A stretch of 32,849 nt of DNA, taken from assembly GCA_019752375.1 (NCBI GenBank), contig JAIEMG010000195.1, positions 1 through 32,849 on the forward strand, given 5' to 3'. A program made the position numbers and the translations under genes. The notes below the pieces were generated by a model. The model was given only the letters and a program-made list of their open reading frames with translations, was not told the origin of the DNA and searched no databases. Shown piece after piece: positions 1 to 7,602 of this stretch. The stretch comes from Gemmataceae bacterium. GTDB lineage: Bacteria; Planctomycetota; Planctomycetia; Gemmatales; Gemmataceae. The first letter of the stretch is position 1; each line of letters begins with the position of its first letter.

Positions 1-75
1 CGAAAAACGCCCCTTTTCGCTCAAAATCTCTGGAAAACACCGGTAGAATCAGCAGTTGCACCCAATGGAAAACCT

Positions 76-1461
76 ATGCAAGCTCCGTTTGCCGAGCAAG
101 AACTGACGGGCTGGGCGAACTATCCCCACTACCGCGGTGCTGTCTTCCGCCCGGAGTCGCTGCGCGAGCTCGCCGCCATCGGCCCCAGCGGTTCACGGCA
201 AAGCTACATCAGCCGGGGCCTGGGGCGCGGTTATGGAGACGCTGCGCTCAGCACCGACGGAGTCATTAGCCACGTCCGCCTGAACCGCTTGCTGGCATGG
301 GATCCGTCCGAACACATCGTCGCGTGCGAAGCCGGCGTTACCCTGGACGATATTCTGACCTGCTTTTTACCGCAGGGATTCTTCCTGCCAGTGACACCAG
401 GCACCCGCCACGTCACGGTGGGTGGGGCCTTGGCTGCTGATGTGCATGGTAAGAACCATCACATGGAAGGCTCATTCGCGCGGTTCGTTGACAGCGTTCA
501 ACTGCTGACGGGCATGGGCCGGGTGATGAATTGTTCCGCGACTGTCCACTCCGACGTCTTCTGGGCAACCCTGGGAGGCCTCGGCCTGACGGGGCCGATC
601 CTCAGTGCTCGCCTGAGACTTCGACCGGTCGAGTCGGCATATCTGGCGATTGAATATCGCAAGACCGCCAACCTCGACGACACGTTGGCAGCCCTGTCCG
701 ACGATCAGCAGTATCGTTATTCGGTCGCCTGGATCGACTGCCTGGCACGAGGCGGAGCGCTGGGTCGAGCGATCCTGATGCGTGGCGAACATGCGCGGGC
801 GAGCGACCTACCGCCACGGCTTCGAGATCGGCCATTCGACGCACCGGTTCCACGACGTTTCACGGTGCCGCGCGGCTGGCCAGGTTTCTTGCTGGGTCCC
901 ACGACGGTGCGAGCCTTCAACGCTTGGTACTACCGCCGACACGCCGAGGGCGCCGCGCTGGTGGACTACGACTCGTTCTTCTATCCTCTTGACCGCATCC
1001 GTCGCTGGAACCATCTGTACGGTCCCCGCGGCTTCGTGCAGTTCCAAGTCGCGTTGCCGGCCGACTGCAGTGGGCGCGCGATCCGGGAACTTCTGGACGC
1101 GGTTTTGCGGGCGCGCCGGGCGCCGTTCCTGGCAGTCCTAAAATTGCTGGGGGCGGCCAATCCGGGCTTGTTGTCGTTCCCACGTAGTGGCCACACGTTG
1201 GCACTGGACCTCGCGAGGGGCGGTCCCGACCTGGACGACCTGTTGAACCGACTGGTACAGATCACGCAAGCGCACGGCGGTCGTGTCTATCTGGCGAAGG
1301 ACGCCTATCTGAAACCGGCTGAGTTTCAGGCGATGTATCCACGAGCGGAAGAGTTTCGCACACTTCGTCAGCGGCTGGATCCGGAACAGCGCTACAGTTC
1401 ATGCCTGTCGCGGCGACTGAGACTCGATGCCGTCGCGTCCTCTGCACGGGAGGCTGCATGA
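76..1461 (+). CDS. dprE1: FAD-dependent DprE1-like oxidase (decaprenylphosphoryl-ribose 2'-oxidase family)
   Basis: This 461-residue flavoprotein of the VAO/PCMH fold resembles DprE1, which oxidises the 2'-OH of polyprenylphosphoryl-ribose in the first step of its epimerisation to arabinose. The FAD pyrophosphate loop is visible at about residues 47-56 (RGLGRGYGDA). A second flavin segment follows at about 112-135 (PGTRHVTVGGALAADVHGKN), which is very characteristic of DprE1. The C-terminal part keeps a YLAKDAYL segment near residue 410 where the family has a conserved Lys. From memory of the mycobacterial enzyme, its reactive Cys387 falls on Ala376 here (HTLALD). A GGAAA stretch precedes the ATG. 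The stop overlaps the next start (ATGA), so coupled translation with the DprE2-like gene is likely. The partner gene makes DprE1 much more likely than another sugar-1,4-lactone-type oxidase. Confidence 0.85.
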   Translation: MQAPFAEQELTGWANYPHYRGAVFRPESLRELAAIGPSGSRQSYISRGLGRGYGDAALSTDGVISHVRLNRLLAWDPSEHIVACEAGVTLDDILTCFLPQGFFLPVTPGTRHVTVGGALAADVHGKNHHMEGSFARFVDSVQLLTGMGRVMNCSATVHSDVFWATLGGLGLTGPILSARLRLRPVESAYLAIEYRKTANLDDTLAALSDDQQYRYSVAWIDCLARGGALGRAILMRGEHARASDLPPRLRDRPFDAPVPRRFTVPRGWPGFLLGPTTVRAFNAWYYRRHAEGAALVDYDSFFYPLDRIRRWNHLYGPRGFVQFQVALPADCSGRAIRELLDAVLRARRAPFLAVLKLLGAANPGLLSFPRSGHTLALDLARGGPDLDDLLNRLVQITQAHGGRVYLAKDAYLKPAEFQAMYPRAEEFRTLRQRLDPEQRYSSCLSRRLRLDAVASSAREAA

Positions 1462-2201
1462 GCGAGTCTATACTGCTCCTCGGCGCCACCTCAGCGGTCG
1501 CGCGAGCCCTGGCTCATCGGTTGGCGAAAGTGGGACATTACCTGCTCCTCGCAGGCCGCGACCCGATCGAACTGGAACGCGATGCCGCAAACCTGCGATT
1601 GCGCCACCGAGCCACAGTCTCCGTGTGCTACTTTGAGGCTCTCGACTTTGCTTCCCACCCAGCCTTCTTTGCCGAGTGCTTGGCCCACTGTCCAAACGGA
1701 CTTTACGGAGCGATTGCCTGCCACGGCGTCCAGGTCGAGCAAGCGGCGGCCATCAGCAACCTGAGTGAAGCGCGGCGAATGATGGACGCCAACTATACTT
1801 CGATTGTCTCCATCTTCCATCTCGCTGCTGACCACATGGAAAAACGCGGCGTCGGCTTCCTCTGCGCACTCTCCTCTGTGGCTGGCGACCGCGGGCGGCA
1901 AAGCAACTATGTCTACGGGGCCACCAAGGCGGCACTGAACACATTTCTTGATGGTCTGCGGAACCGACTTGCACCGAAGGGTGTACACGTCCTGACCGTC
2001 AAGCCCGGATTTGTAGACACGCGACTGACCTGGGGCTTGCCCGGTCTGTTCCTGGTCGCTCAGCCCGAGAGGGTGGCAGAGGACATCCATCGTGCGTTGG
2101 GTCGGCAGCGAGACGTGCTCTACTCGCCGTGGTTCTGGCGTCCGCTCATGGGCGTCATTCGGGCCATTCCCGAGCGTTTTTTCAAGAAATTCCGCTTGTG
2201 A
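1458..2201 (+). CDS. dprE2: SDR-family DprE2-like 2-keto reductase
   Basis: This 247-residue short-chain dehydrogenase resembles DprE2, the NAD(P)H-dependent enzyme that reduces the 2'-keto intermediate made by DprE1 to give polyprenylphosphoryl-arabinose. The N-terminal nucleotide loop has the DprE2-style form LLGATSAVA (from residue 7) rather than classical TGxxxGxG, followed by LLLAGRD. Catalytic residues are Ser139/140 (LSSVAG), Tyr153 and Lys157 (YGATK). The ATG at 1458 was chosen because it overlaps the upstream stop by 4 bp and puts the Rossmann loop at the N-terminus; a longer in-frame reading from 1401 would lie wholly inside dprE1. The gene ends 53 bp from the convergent glycosyltransferase gene. 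Membership in the SDR family is certain; the specific role rests on pairing with the DprE1-like gene. Confidence 0.85.
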   Translation: MSESILLLGATSAVARALAHRLAKVGHYLLLAGRDPIELERDAANLRLRHRATVSVCYFEALDFASHPAFFAECLAHCPNGLYGAIACHGVQVEQAAAISNLSEARRMMDANYTSIVSIFHLAADHMEKRGVGFLCALSSVAGDRGRQSNYVYGATKAALNTFLDGLRNRLAPKGVHVLTVKPGFVDTRLTWGLPGLFLVAQPERVAEDIHRALGRQRDVLYSPWFWRPLMGVIRAIPERFFKKFRL

Positions 2202-2254
2202 ACCGCTGCGATCATCATGCCGAATACCATCGCGTATCACAAGCTCCCGCGAGC

Positions 2255-3931
2255 TTATTCCGTAGCAGCATCAACCGACGCGATCGGAACAGTGTTGGCT
2301 GCTTGTTCGCGAGGTGAAGTCCGCCAATGCACCGTATAGAGTCCGAAGCGGGCGCCGATTCGGAAGTGACTGCGAATGTAATCATCGAGGCCCGTTTCAC
2401 CTTCATTTCGAGCGCTATCATTCGGCTCGTTCGATAGGGGCGCCTCCCAGAGGACGACGCAACGGATCGATTTCTCCGCCAGGGCCTGGATAATCTCTTG
2501 TTGCACCGGTCGGGTGGTTACAAGTCCTGGGTGGAGGTCGAGATACTTCGTCGCGCTCGGGCGCTGGGCCAGGAAGTAAAACATGGCGTCGTTAATCCAG
2601 ACGACATCATGGCGAGTGTTTCCCACGAAGATCGCCTCACCGGGCGGCACGTTGGCATCCACGTAGCGGATGGCATCGCCGACCGCCTGTTGCCATCCCA
2701 TTCCCCGGACGCCTCGGGCCGCCTCCAGGCCTAGTGGCGTACGGAACACCATTCGGCCCGTCTGAATTTCCCGACACTTATGGACGCCCGGCCACGCAAC
2801 CAGGAACAATACCAGGGCTCCCAGGGACAATCGAACCACAGCATTCCGGGCGCGAAACCCGCCGTGAATCAGTCCATGGACAACATATCCCGACAGCACA
2901 ACTGCAAACACTGCCATGGGAATGATGTGAACATCATCGCTGCGAACGCGCCCGTAGTTGAAGTATGCCAGTCCCGCCACCAGGAGCAGGAACGCAAACC
3001 AGTCCCTGTTGGTGAAAGAACGGGTAAGGCCAGCCCGGACAAGTCGAACAGCCGCCAACGAAAAAACAACCCACGGGAAATAGTAGAGCGCACGGGCCGC
3101 ACATTCCCACCAGAAGCGGAGCAGCGTCTCCTCGCCGCGCAACAGTCGTCCGGGATTCGGAAAGGCGGGGTAGGGTAGTCGGCGGACCTTGGGGTACACT
3201 TGGCCGGGAAAGCGGAGCAAGTGCTCGAGCAGTTCATGGAGGGTGACATGAGAAATCAGGAATAGCCCGAGGGGCACCAGTATTGCTGCCATTCCACCCA
3301 AGAGGGCGAACATGAAGTAGGCCCGCTCACGAGCCGATTCCCCTCGCCACCAAGCACCCAAAGCGGCCGCGCCCAAGACGACTGATTCGGCGGCAAACGT
3401 GTAGAAGCCGAAGTCATGCCGGAAAAACGTGGTCGCCCCGGCTGCAATGCCGGCGAAGACGCATGCTGCCACACTGCCGGAAAGGCCCCAGGCCAGATAC
3501 AAGCAGCTTACCAGAGAGAGTACCAGCGCTGGCAGCGCGGCAGTTCCGGGGATTAACGCGCCAACCAGCAGAGTGACGACCATCCCGGGCAAAAGGACGA
3601 AAGGCGCGGGCGCAAGGCGCCGTGCCAGGGCGCAGGCGAGCACAACGGCTATCACTCCCCAGATGGCGTTGTAGACGCGCAGCACCAGCAGCGAGCGACC
3701 GAAGACCCAGAAGAGAAACCCAAGGGCGTAGTATTGCCCCGGCGCATAGTTCGTCCACAGATCCCGGTATGGCACGGCGCCGTCAAGAACCGCCACGGCT
3801 CCCGAAGCTGATAGTCCTTCGTCGTAGGGGTTCAGCGCGGTCCGAAGCCCGGAGAAGAGGGGGATCGCCGACACGCAGTACAAGAGTATCCAGGAGAGGC
3901 GTTGCAGACCAAGCTTCCTGAATCCATTCAT
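2255..3931 (-). CDS. GT-C/PMT-like membrane glycosyltransferase (GT39-type)
   Basis: This 558-residue polytopic membrane protein has about ten or more hydrophobic helices and a soluble C-terminal domain of about 140 residues. Just after the first helix it carries NPYDEG (Asp37-Glu38), the acidic motif expected in GT-C glycosyltransferases that use polyprenyl-phosphate sugars. This is followed by DGAVPYRDLWTNYAPGQYY, a pattern typical of bacterial glycosyltransferase family 39 (ArnT/PMT-like) proteins. The C-terminal soluble part (WEAPLSNEPND and onward) is typical of the same group. It converges with the DprE1/DprE2 pair and is preceded on its own strand by the broken UbiA-type gene, so it may once have used, or may still use, a lipid-linked pentose donor. 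That donor assignment is inference; the sequence supports only membership in the GT-C superfamily. Confidence 0.8.
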   Translation of the reverse strand: MNGFRKLGLQRLSWILLYCVSAIPLFSGLRTALNPYDEGLSASGAVAVLDGAVPYRDLWTNYAPGQYYALGFLFWVFGRSLLVLRVYNAIWGVIAVVLACALARRLAPAPFVLLPGMVVTLLVGALIPGTAALPALVLSLVSCLYLAWGLSGSVAACVFAGIAAGATTFFRHDFGFYTFAAESVVLGAAALGAWWRGESARERAYFMFALLGGMAAILVPLGLFLISHVTLHELLEHLLRFPGQVYPKVRRLPYPAFPNPGRLLRGEETLLRFWWECAARALYYFPWVVFSLAAVRLVRAGLTRSFTNRDWFAFLLLVAGLAYFNYGRVRSDDVHIIPMAVFAVVLSGYVVHGLIHGGFRARNAVVRLSLGALVLFLVAWPGVHKCREIQTGRMVFRTPLGLEAARGVRGMGWQQAVGDAIRYVDANVPPGEAIFVGNTRHDVVWINDAMFYFLAQRPSATKYLDLHPGLVTTRPVQQEIIQALAEKSIRCVVLWEAPLSNEPNDSARNEGETGLDDYIRSHFRIGARFGLYTVHWRTSPREQAANTVPIASVDAATE

Positions 3932-3967
3932 GAGTCCAGGTTCCTTGCTTACCGCATGGTATGCCGC

Positions 3968-4508
3968 TCAAGGCAGGCACCGTACCAATAACACTCCGAT
4001 CCCGAACGTGAAGCCGCTGAGCAAAAGGCCCTTGTCTCGAAACAGAATGACGCCGGGTTCACTCCCCTTGCCTCGGCGGTAAACGGAATACTGGTAGCGA
4101 AACAAGCTGCACGCGATCAATGGCGCTGTCAACAGGAGGCGACAGGATGTGCCAGGCGCGAATTGACAGTAAAGCAGATATGACATCAGGCACGCGGCCG
4201 AAGTTGTGGCAAGCAACTGGTCCAGCAAAGCCAGGTTGTATTTTCGAAGGGCGGGACGAAATCTCGCGGCAGTAGACGGCGGAGGAAAGGCCCGCGAAGC
4301 AGACAGCAGTAGCCAGGACCCGCCAGAGCACGGAAAGCTGTCCGAAAGTGCCTTCCAAGCAGCAGGGGACAAACACGCAAAGGCTTTTCAGCAATTGGGA
4401 GGGGCGCAATACGGAGAGCGTGACGCCAGCGATCCCGCCCAATTTCACACGGCAGAGAAACCTACCTATCCGCGGGAAGACCGAAGCAGTATTGCGCAAG
4501 CCCTCCAT
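3968..4508 (-). pseudogene. Broken UbiA-family DPPR-synthase gene (core deleted, frames out of register)
   Basis: Two halves of a UbiA-type decaprenyl-phosphate phosphoribosyltransferase lie in different frames. The 5' half starts at an ATG (4508) with GGAGG eight bases upstream. It reads LRPSQLLKSLCVFVP and ends in LSSAVY, which matches the family's N-terminus (RPxQWxKN ... SSAVY) up to just before the NDxxDxxxD metal site. The 3' half begins RFRPALRKYNLALLDQLL and runs through LLLTAPLIACSLFRYQYSVY and FRDKGLLLS to the family's normal C-terminus at 3968. The join falls near 4259-4272. About 130 residues, including both Asp-rich catalytic motifs, are missing, and the frame changes at the join. 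The gene product cannot be a working prenyltransferase. It lies directly upstream of the GT-C gene and next to dprE1/dprE2, exactly where this pathway enzyme is expected. Confidence 0.78.
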
Positions 4509-4668
4509 GCTGCCGGCCTCCACAGAGCCTGTCCCTGAACGAGTGGCAGAGATTCTGCCGCCGCTGTCATCCTAGTAATCGGCATAGTCGTGCCGCTCCC
4601 CTACCGAAAGTTGCCTAATTAGTTAGTTAAGCAACGGAAATAAAGGGAACAGTAGAACCAACGAATAA

Positions 4669-4699
4669 CTCCCCGGCAGCTTGCAGATGTGCCGGGGAG
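4669..4699 (+). promoter_or_regulatory. Hairpin enclosing the ribosome binding site of the TAXI gene
   Basis: A perfect 10-bp inverted repeat (CTCCCCGGCA / TGCCGGGGAG) has an 11-base loop. The 3' arm ends in GGGGAG, the only good Shine-Dalgarno match for the ATG at 4706, so folding would hide the ribosome binding site. There is no T-tract after it (TCTCCC follows), so it does not look like an intrinsic terminator. A role in translational control is inferred from position only. Confidence 0.5.
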
Positions 4700-4705
4700 T
4701 CTCCC

Positions 4706-6031
4706 ATGCCCAAAGTCACACACGTTCTGATTGCACTCGCGGCCACAGCGGTTCTGGCCGCCGGCGTTACCGCCTGGTACGCCTCGCGCGAGACGCTCCC
4801 CCCGGAGATCCGCATCGCCGCCGGCCAGCAGGATGGACTCTACCACAAGCTGGCCGAAGGCTTGGCGGAACACTTGCGCGAGCGCACCGGTCGACGCGTC
4901 CGGGTCATCGAGACTTCCGGCACCGAGGCGAATGTCGCCCTGGTGCGCGACGGCGGTTCCGAACTCGCTTTGATCCAGACCGTCGCGCCGACGCCCGAAG
5001 GGCTCGCCGGAATTGCGCCGCTGTTCCCCGAGCCTGTCCACTTCATTGCGCGCAAGGACCGGGGCATCGAATCGCTGAAGGACCTGGAGGGCAAACCGGT
5101 CGCCCTGGGCCTGAGGGGCTCGAGCATGCGTCAGAGCTCGCGCACGGTCCTGACGCATTACGCGGTGAAGGTGGAGGACACGGAGCAATACTTCGGCGTG
5201 CTGGAGACCAACCGCTCCGTCGACGCCGCCCTGGTCACCACCGGATGGATGAATCCCAAGCTGGAAAAGCTGCTCCAGGACCCTGATCTGAAGCTGATTG
5301 CAATCGATGACGCGGACGGGCTGGCGATGCGCCACCCGTGGTTCGCCGCCATCACCATCCCGCGCGGCCTCTATCCCGGCCAGCCTCCGGTACCGTCCCA
5401 GCCGGTGCGGACCGTGGCGGTGATGGCGCTGCTGGTGGGGCGATCCGACGCGTCGGACAGACTGGTGCGCGAGTCGCTGGCTGCACTTTACGAGACGGAC
5501 CTGCGCTCTTCCTTTCCAGCCGTGCTGTCGGCGAAGACCGCCAAGGACTACGATGCCGCCGTTATGCACCCCACCGTCATGCATTACCACGACCCTGCCG
5601 CGCAGATGAACCGTCTTGCGCAGATATTCGAGTTCATCGCCAAATCCAAGGAAGTTCTGCTCCTCGCGGTCGGCGCCGTCCTCCTCCTCTGGGGTGGCGT
5701 GCGTCGGTGGCGCGAGCGCGCCGCGGACGCGGCGGACCAGGCCCAGAAGCGGAAACTCGACGACCTCATCGCGCATACGCTGGCGGTCGAGCTGGAACAA
5801 ATGGATGTGACCGATCCGGAGCAGTTACGTCCATTCCTGCGACGCGTCACGGCGATCAAGCAAGAGGCACTCCGGGAACTGACGCGGGAAAAGGTTCGTG
5901 GCGACCAACGGTTCGCGATCTTCCTCTCCCAGTGCGCCGCACTGAGCGAAAAGATTCAGATGCGGATGATGTACGGGAGGATGTCCGAGACCGCGGATCT
6001 GACAGCGAAGGGCGCTTCCCTCACCGCGTGA
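4706..6031 (+). CDS. TAXI-family substrate-binding protein with C-terminal membrane anchor
   Basis: This 441-residue protein has an N-terminal signal or anchor helix (about residues 5-25). A TAXI (TRAP-associated extracytoplasmic immunogenic) binding domain follows: RIAAGQQDGLYHKLAEGLA near residue 37, then ETSGTEANVALVRDGGSELALIQ and FPEPVHFIARKDRGIESLKDLEGK. These proteins normally deliver ligand to a TRAP permease in the inner membrane. This one continues into a second hydrophobic helix (about 316-332, EVLLLAVGAVLLLWGG), a basic stop-transfer stretch and a charged helical tail of about 100 residues. That layout predicts a periplasmic sensor or binder tethered to the membrane, with a cytoplasmic tail. 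No TRAP permease genes lie nearby. The start is set by GGGGAG at 4694-4699. The family call is firm; the ligand and role are unknown. Confidence 0.82.
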   Translation: MPKVTHVLIALAATAVLAAGVTAWYASRETLPPEIRIAAGQQDGLYHKLAEGLAEHLRERTGRRVRVIETSGTEANVALVRDGGSELALIQTVAPTPEGLAGIAPLFPEPVHFIARKDRGIESLKDLEGKPVALGLRGSSMRQSSRTVLTHYAVKVEDTEQYFGVLETNRSVDAALVTTGWMNPKLEKLLQDPDLKLIAIDDADGLAMRHPWFAAITIPRGLYPGQPPVPSQPVRTVAVMALLVGRSDASDRLVRESLAALYETDLRSSFPAVLSAKTAKDYDAAVMHPTVMHYHDPAAQMNRLAQIFEFIAKSKEVLLLAVGAVLLLWGGVRRWRERAADAADQAQKRKLDDLIAHTLAVELEQMDVTDPEQLRPFLRRVTAIKQEALRELTREKVRGDQRFAIFLSQCAALSEKIQMRMMYGRMSETADLTAKGASLTA

Positions 6032-6042
6032 CGCGCACAGGA

Positions 6043-6067
6043 GCGGACGGATTCCCGTCCCGTCCGC
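6043..6067. terminator. Hairpin between convergent genes
   Basis: A perfect 8-bp stem (GCGGACGG / CCGTCCGC) with a 9-base loop sits between the stops of the convergent TAXI gene and the EF-hand beta-propeller gene. It lacks a T-tract on either strand, so termination is suggested by position rather than by a full intrinsic-terminator signature. Confidence 0.35.
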
Positions 6068-6109
6068 GGGTCAACGAAGCAGCATCCGCGTACGTGCTCC
6101 CTGCATTGT

Positions 6110-7537
6110 TTATGGCTTCAGGCCGAAGCAGTACAAGTGGCCGGCCGTGCGGAGGTAGATGCGGCCCTCCACCAGCGCTGGGGTGGCATAGACGTCCGCT
6201 TCGAAGCGCGATCGGTGCAGCACTTTCCAGTCTCCCGCCGCGCTGACCACCGCCAGGTGGCCGCGCTGGCTGAGCAGGTACACCTTCCCGTCCCCGCCGA
6301 CCGGTGAGCTGTAGTAGTCGCCGCCTCCCGGAACGCGCTCCTGCTTGACCATCTGCCCGGTTCGCGCGTCCAGGGTGGCCAGCAGACCGCCCGCCTTCAC
6401 CAGGAACAGGTGCTTCTCGTACAGCAGCGGCGACGGGACCACCGGCAGGTACTTCCGTTGCTCCCAGAGCACGTGCGTCTCGGTCACGTCGCCTTGCCCG
6501 CCCGGCTTGATCGCCAGCACCCGGTTCGTCGCCTTGTCGAAGACCCGGCGCATGAACTCGTACTCCTCGCGCGTGACGTGGCCGTCCTTGTTCCGGTCCA
6601 GCATGCTGAAACGCATCTTGAGCGGGCCGTCCGGCAACTCGTCGAGCTCCAGCGTGCCGTTCTTGTTGGCATCGTGCTTGGCAAGCATGTCGTCAAAGCT
6701 GGGCACCTCGAAGCGGTCGTTGGCGTCGCCCCCGCTCGTCCAGCCGGCCACGTACAACGTGCCGTCGGAGCCCACGGTCGGCGTCATGTGGACCGCCCGC
6801 GCCATGCCCCGCACCGTCCACGCTTCCTTGCCGGACGCCAGGTCGTAGCCAACGACGCGCAAGCTGCCGGCGATGACCACCTGGCCGCGGCCGTTGGCCG
6901 ACCAAAGTACCGGCGTCGCATAGCCGACGGGGAACTCCGAACGGTCTACCTTCCAGACCGTCTTGCCCGTCCGCTTATCGACGGCGAGCAGGAACGAGTC
7001 GATGTCGTGGTCCTGGTTCAGAAGCACCAGATCGCCCGCCAGCACGGGAGAGCTGCCGGCGCCGAGGTCATTCTTGAAGGGCCCCAGGGGATGGTGCCAG
7101 ATGAGCTTGCCGGCAGTGTCGTAGCAGAGGAGGCCGCAGGAGCCGAAAAAGCTGACGACGCGCTCGCCGTCGGTCGCGGGCGTCGGCTGGGCGTGGCTGC
7201 CGATCTGGTGGACCTTTTCGAGCTTCTGGCAAGGCGCTTCGACTTCCCACAAGGCCTTGCCGGTCGCCCGGTCGAAGGCCATCGTCAGCAACTTTTGGTC
7301 GCGAACGGCGGTCAGGAAAAGGCGATCGCCCCAGACGACCGGGGACGAGTGGCCGGACGGCACGGCGATCTTCCAGAGGACGTTCTGGTCGGGGCCGATC
7401 TCGGCAGGATAACGGTGGTCGCCGGCGGCCACGGCCGCTCCATTGATTCCGCGGAACTGCGGCCAGGACGGCGGCTCGGCGGCGGACGCCGCCAGGACGG
7501 CGTTGGAGAAGAGCAGAGTGGCGGTGAGCCATCGCAT
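6110..7537 (-). CDS. Secreted PQQ-type beta-propeller protein with an inserted EF-hand pair
   Basis: This 475-residue protein starts with a signal peptide (MRWLTATLLFSNAVLAASA) and the planctomycete PQQ-like opening SWPQFRG. Repeated blades follow with the usual signatures (SPVVWGDRLFLTAV, DRATGKALWEVE, DKRTGKTVWKVD, DARTGQMVKQE). Between blades, at residues 289-300 and 314-325, lie two canonical 12-residue EF-hand loops (DANKNGTLELDE and DRNKDGHVTREE), so this insert should bind calcium. PQQ ligands of true quinoprotein dehydrogenases are not evident, and a structural propeller of the BamB/YncE type is more likely. The ATG at 7537 has GGAGG about seven bases upstream. Reading further upstream in frame only enters the neighbouring gene's complement. 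It follows the AmmeMemoRadiSam gene by 65 bp and may be co-transcribed with it. Confidence 0.85.
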   Translation of the reverse strand: MRWLTATLLFSNAVLAASAAEPPSWPQFRGINGAAVAAGDHRYPAEIGPDQNVLWKIAVPSGHSSPVVWGDRLFLTAVRDQKLLTMAFDRATGKALWEVEAPCQKLEKVHQIGSHAQPTPATDGERVVSFFGSCGLLCYDTAGKLIWHHPLGPFKNDLGAGSSPVLAGDLVLLNQDHDIDSFLLAVDKRTGKTVWKVDRSEFPVGYATPVLWSANGRGQVVIAGSLRVVGYDLASGKEAWTVRGMARAVHMTPTVGSDGTLYVAGWTSGGDANDRFEVPSFDDMLAKHDANKNGTLELDELPDGPLKMRFSMLDRNKDGHVTREEYEFMRRVFDKATNRVLAIKPGGQGDVTETHVLWEQRKYLPVVPSPLLYEKHLFLVKAGGLLATLDARTGQMVKQERVPGGGDYYSSPVGGDGKVYLLSQRGHLAVVSAAGDWKVLHRSRFEADVYATPALVEGRIYLRTAGHLYCFGLKP

Positions 7538-7602
7538 CGGTCGTTCCTCCGAGATACAGGGATTCCGCCAGCATACACCGGGCCGGAGCGGTTGGCGAGC
7601 GC

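Noticed and set aside
2241..2256. Hairpin AAGCTC-CCGC-GAGCTT between dprE2 and the GT-C gene
   Set aside because: Only 6 bp, overlaps the stop codon of the GT-C gene and lacks a T-tract; too weak to call a terminator.
4610..4635. Inverted repeat GTTGCCTAA / TTAAGCAAC upstream of the TAXI gene
   Set aside because: Short, with one mismatch and an AT-rich loop; could be chance, and no function can be tied to it.
4619..5800. Minus-strand open frame of 393 codons opposite the TAXI gene
   Set aside because: Antisense to a recognised binding protein; no conserved motif.
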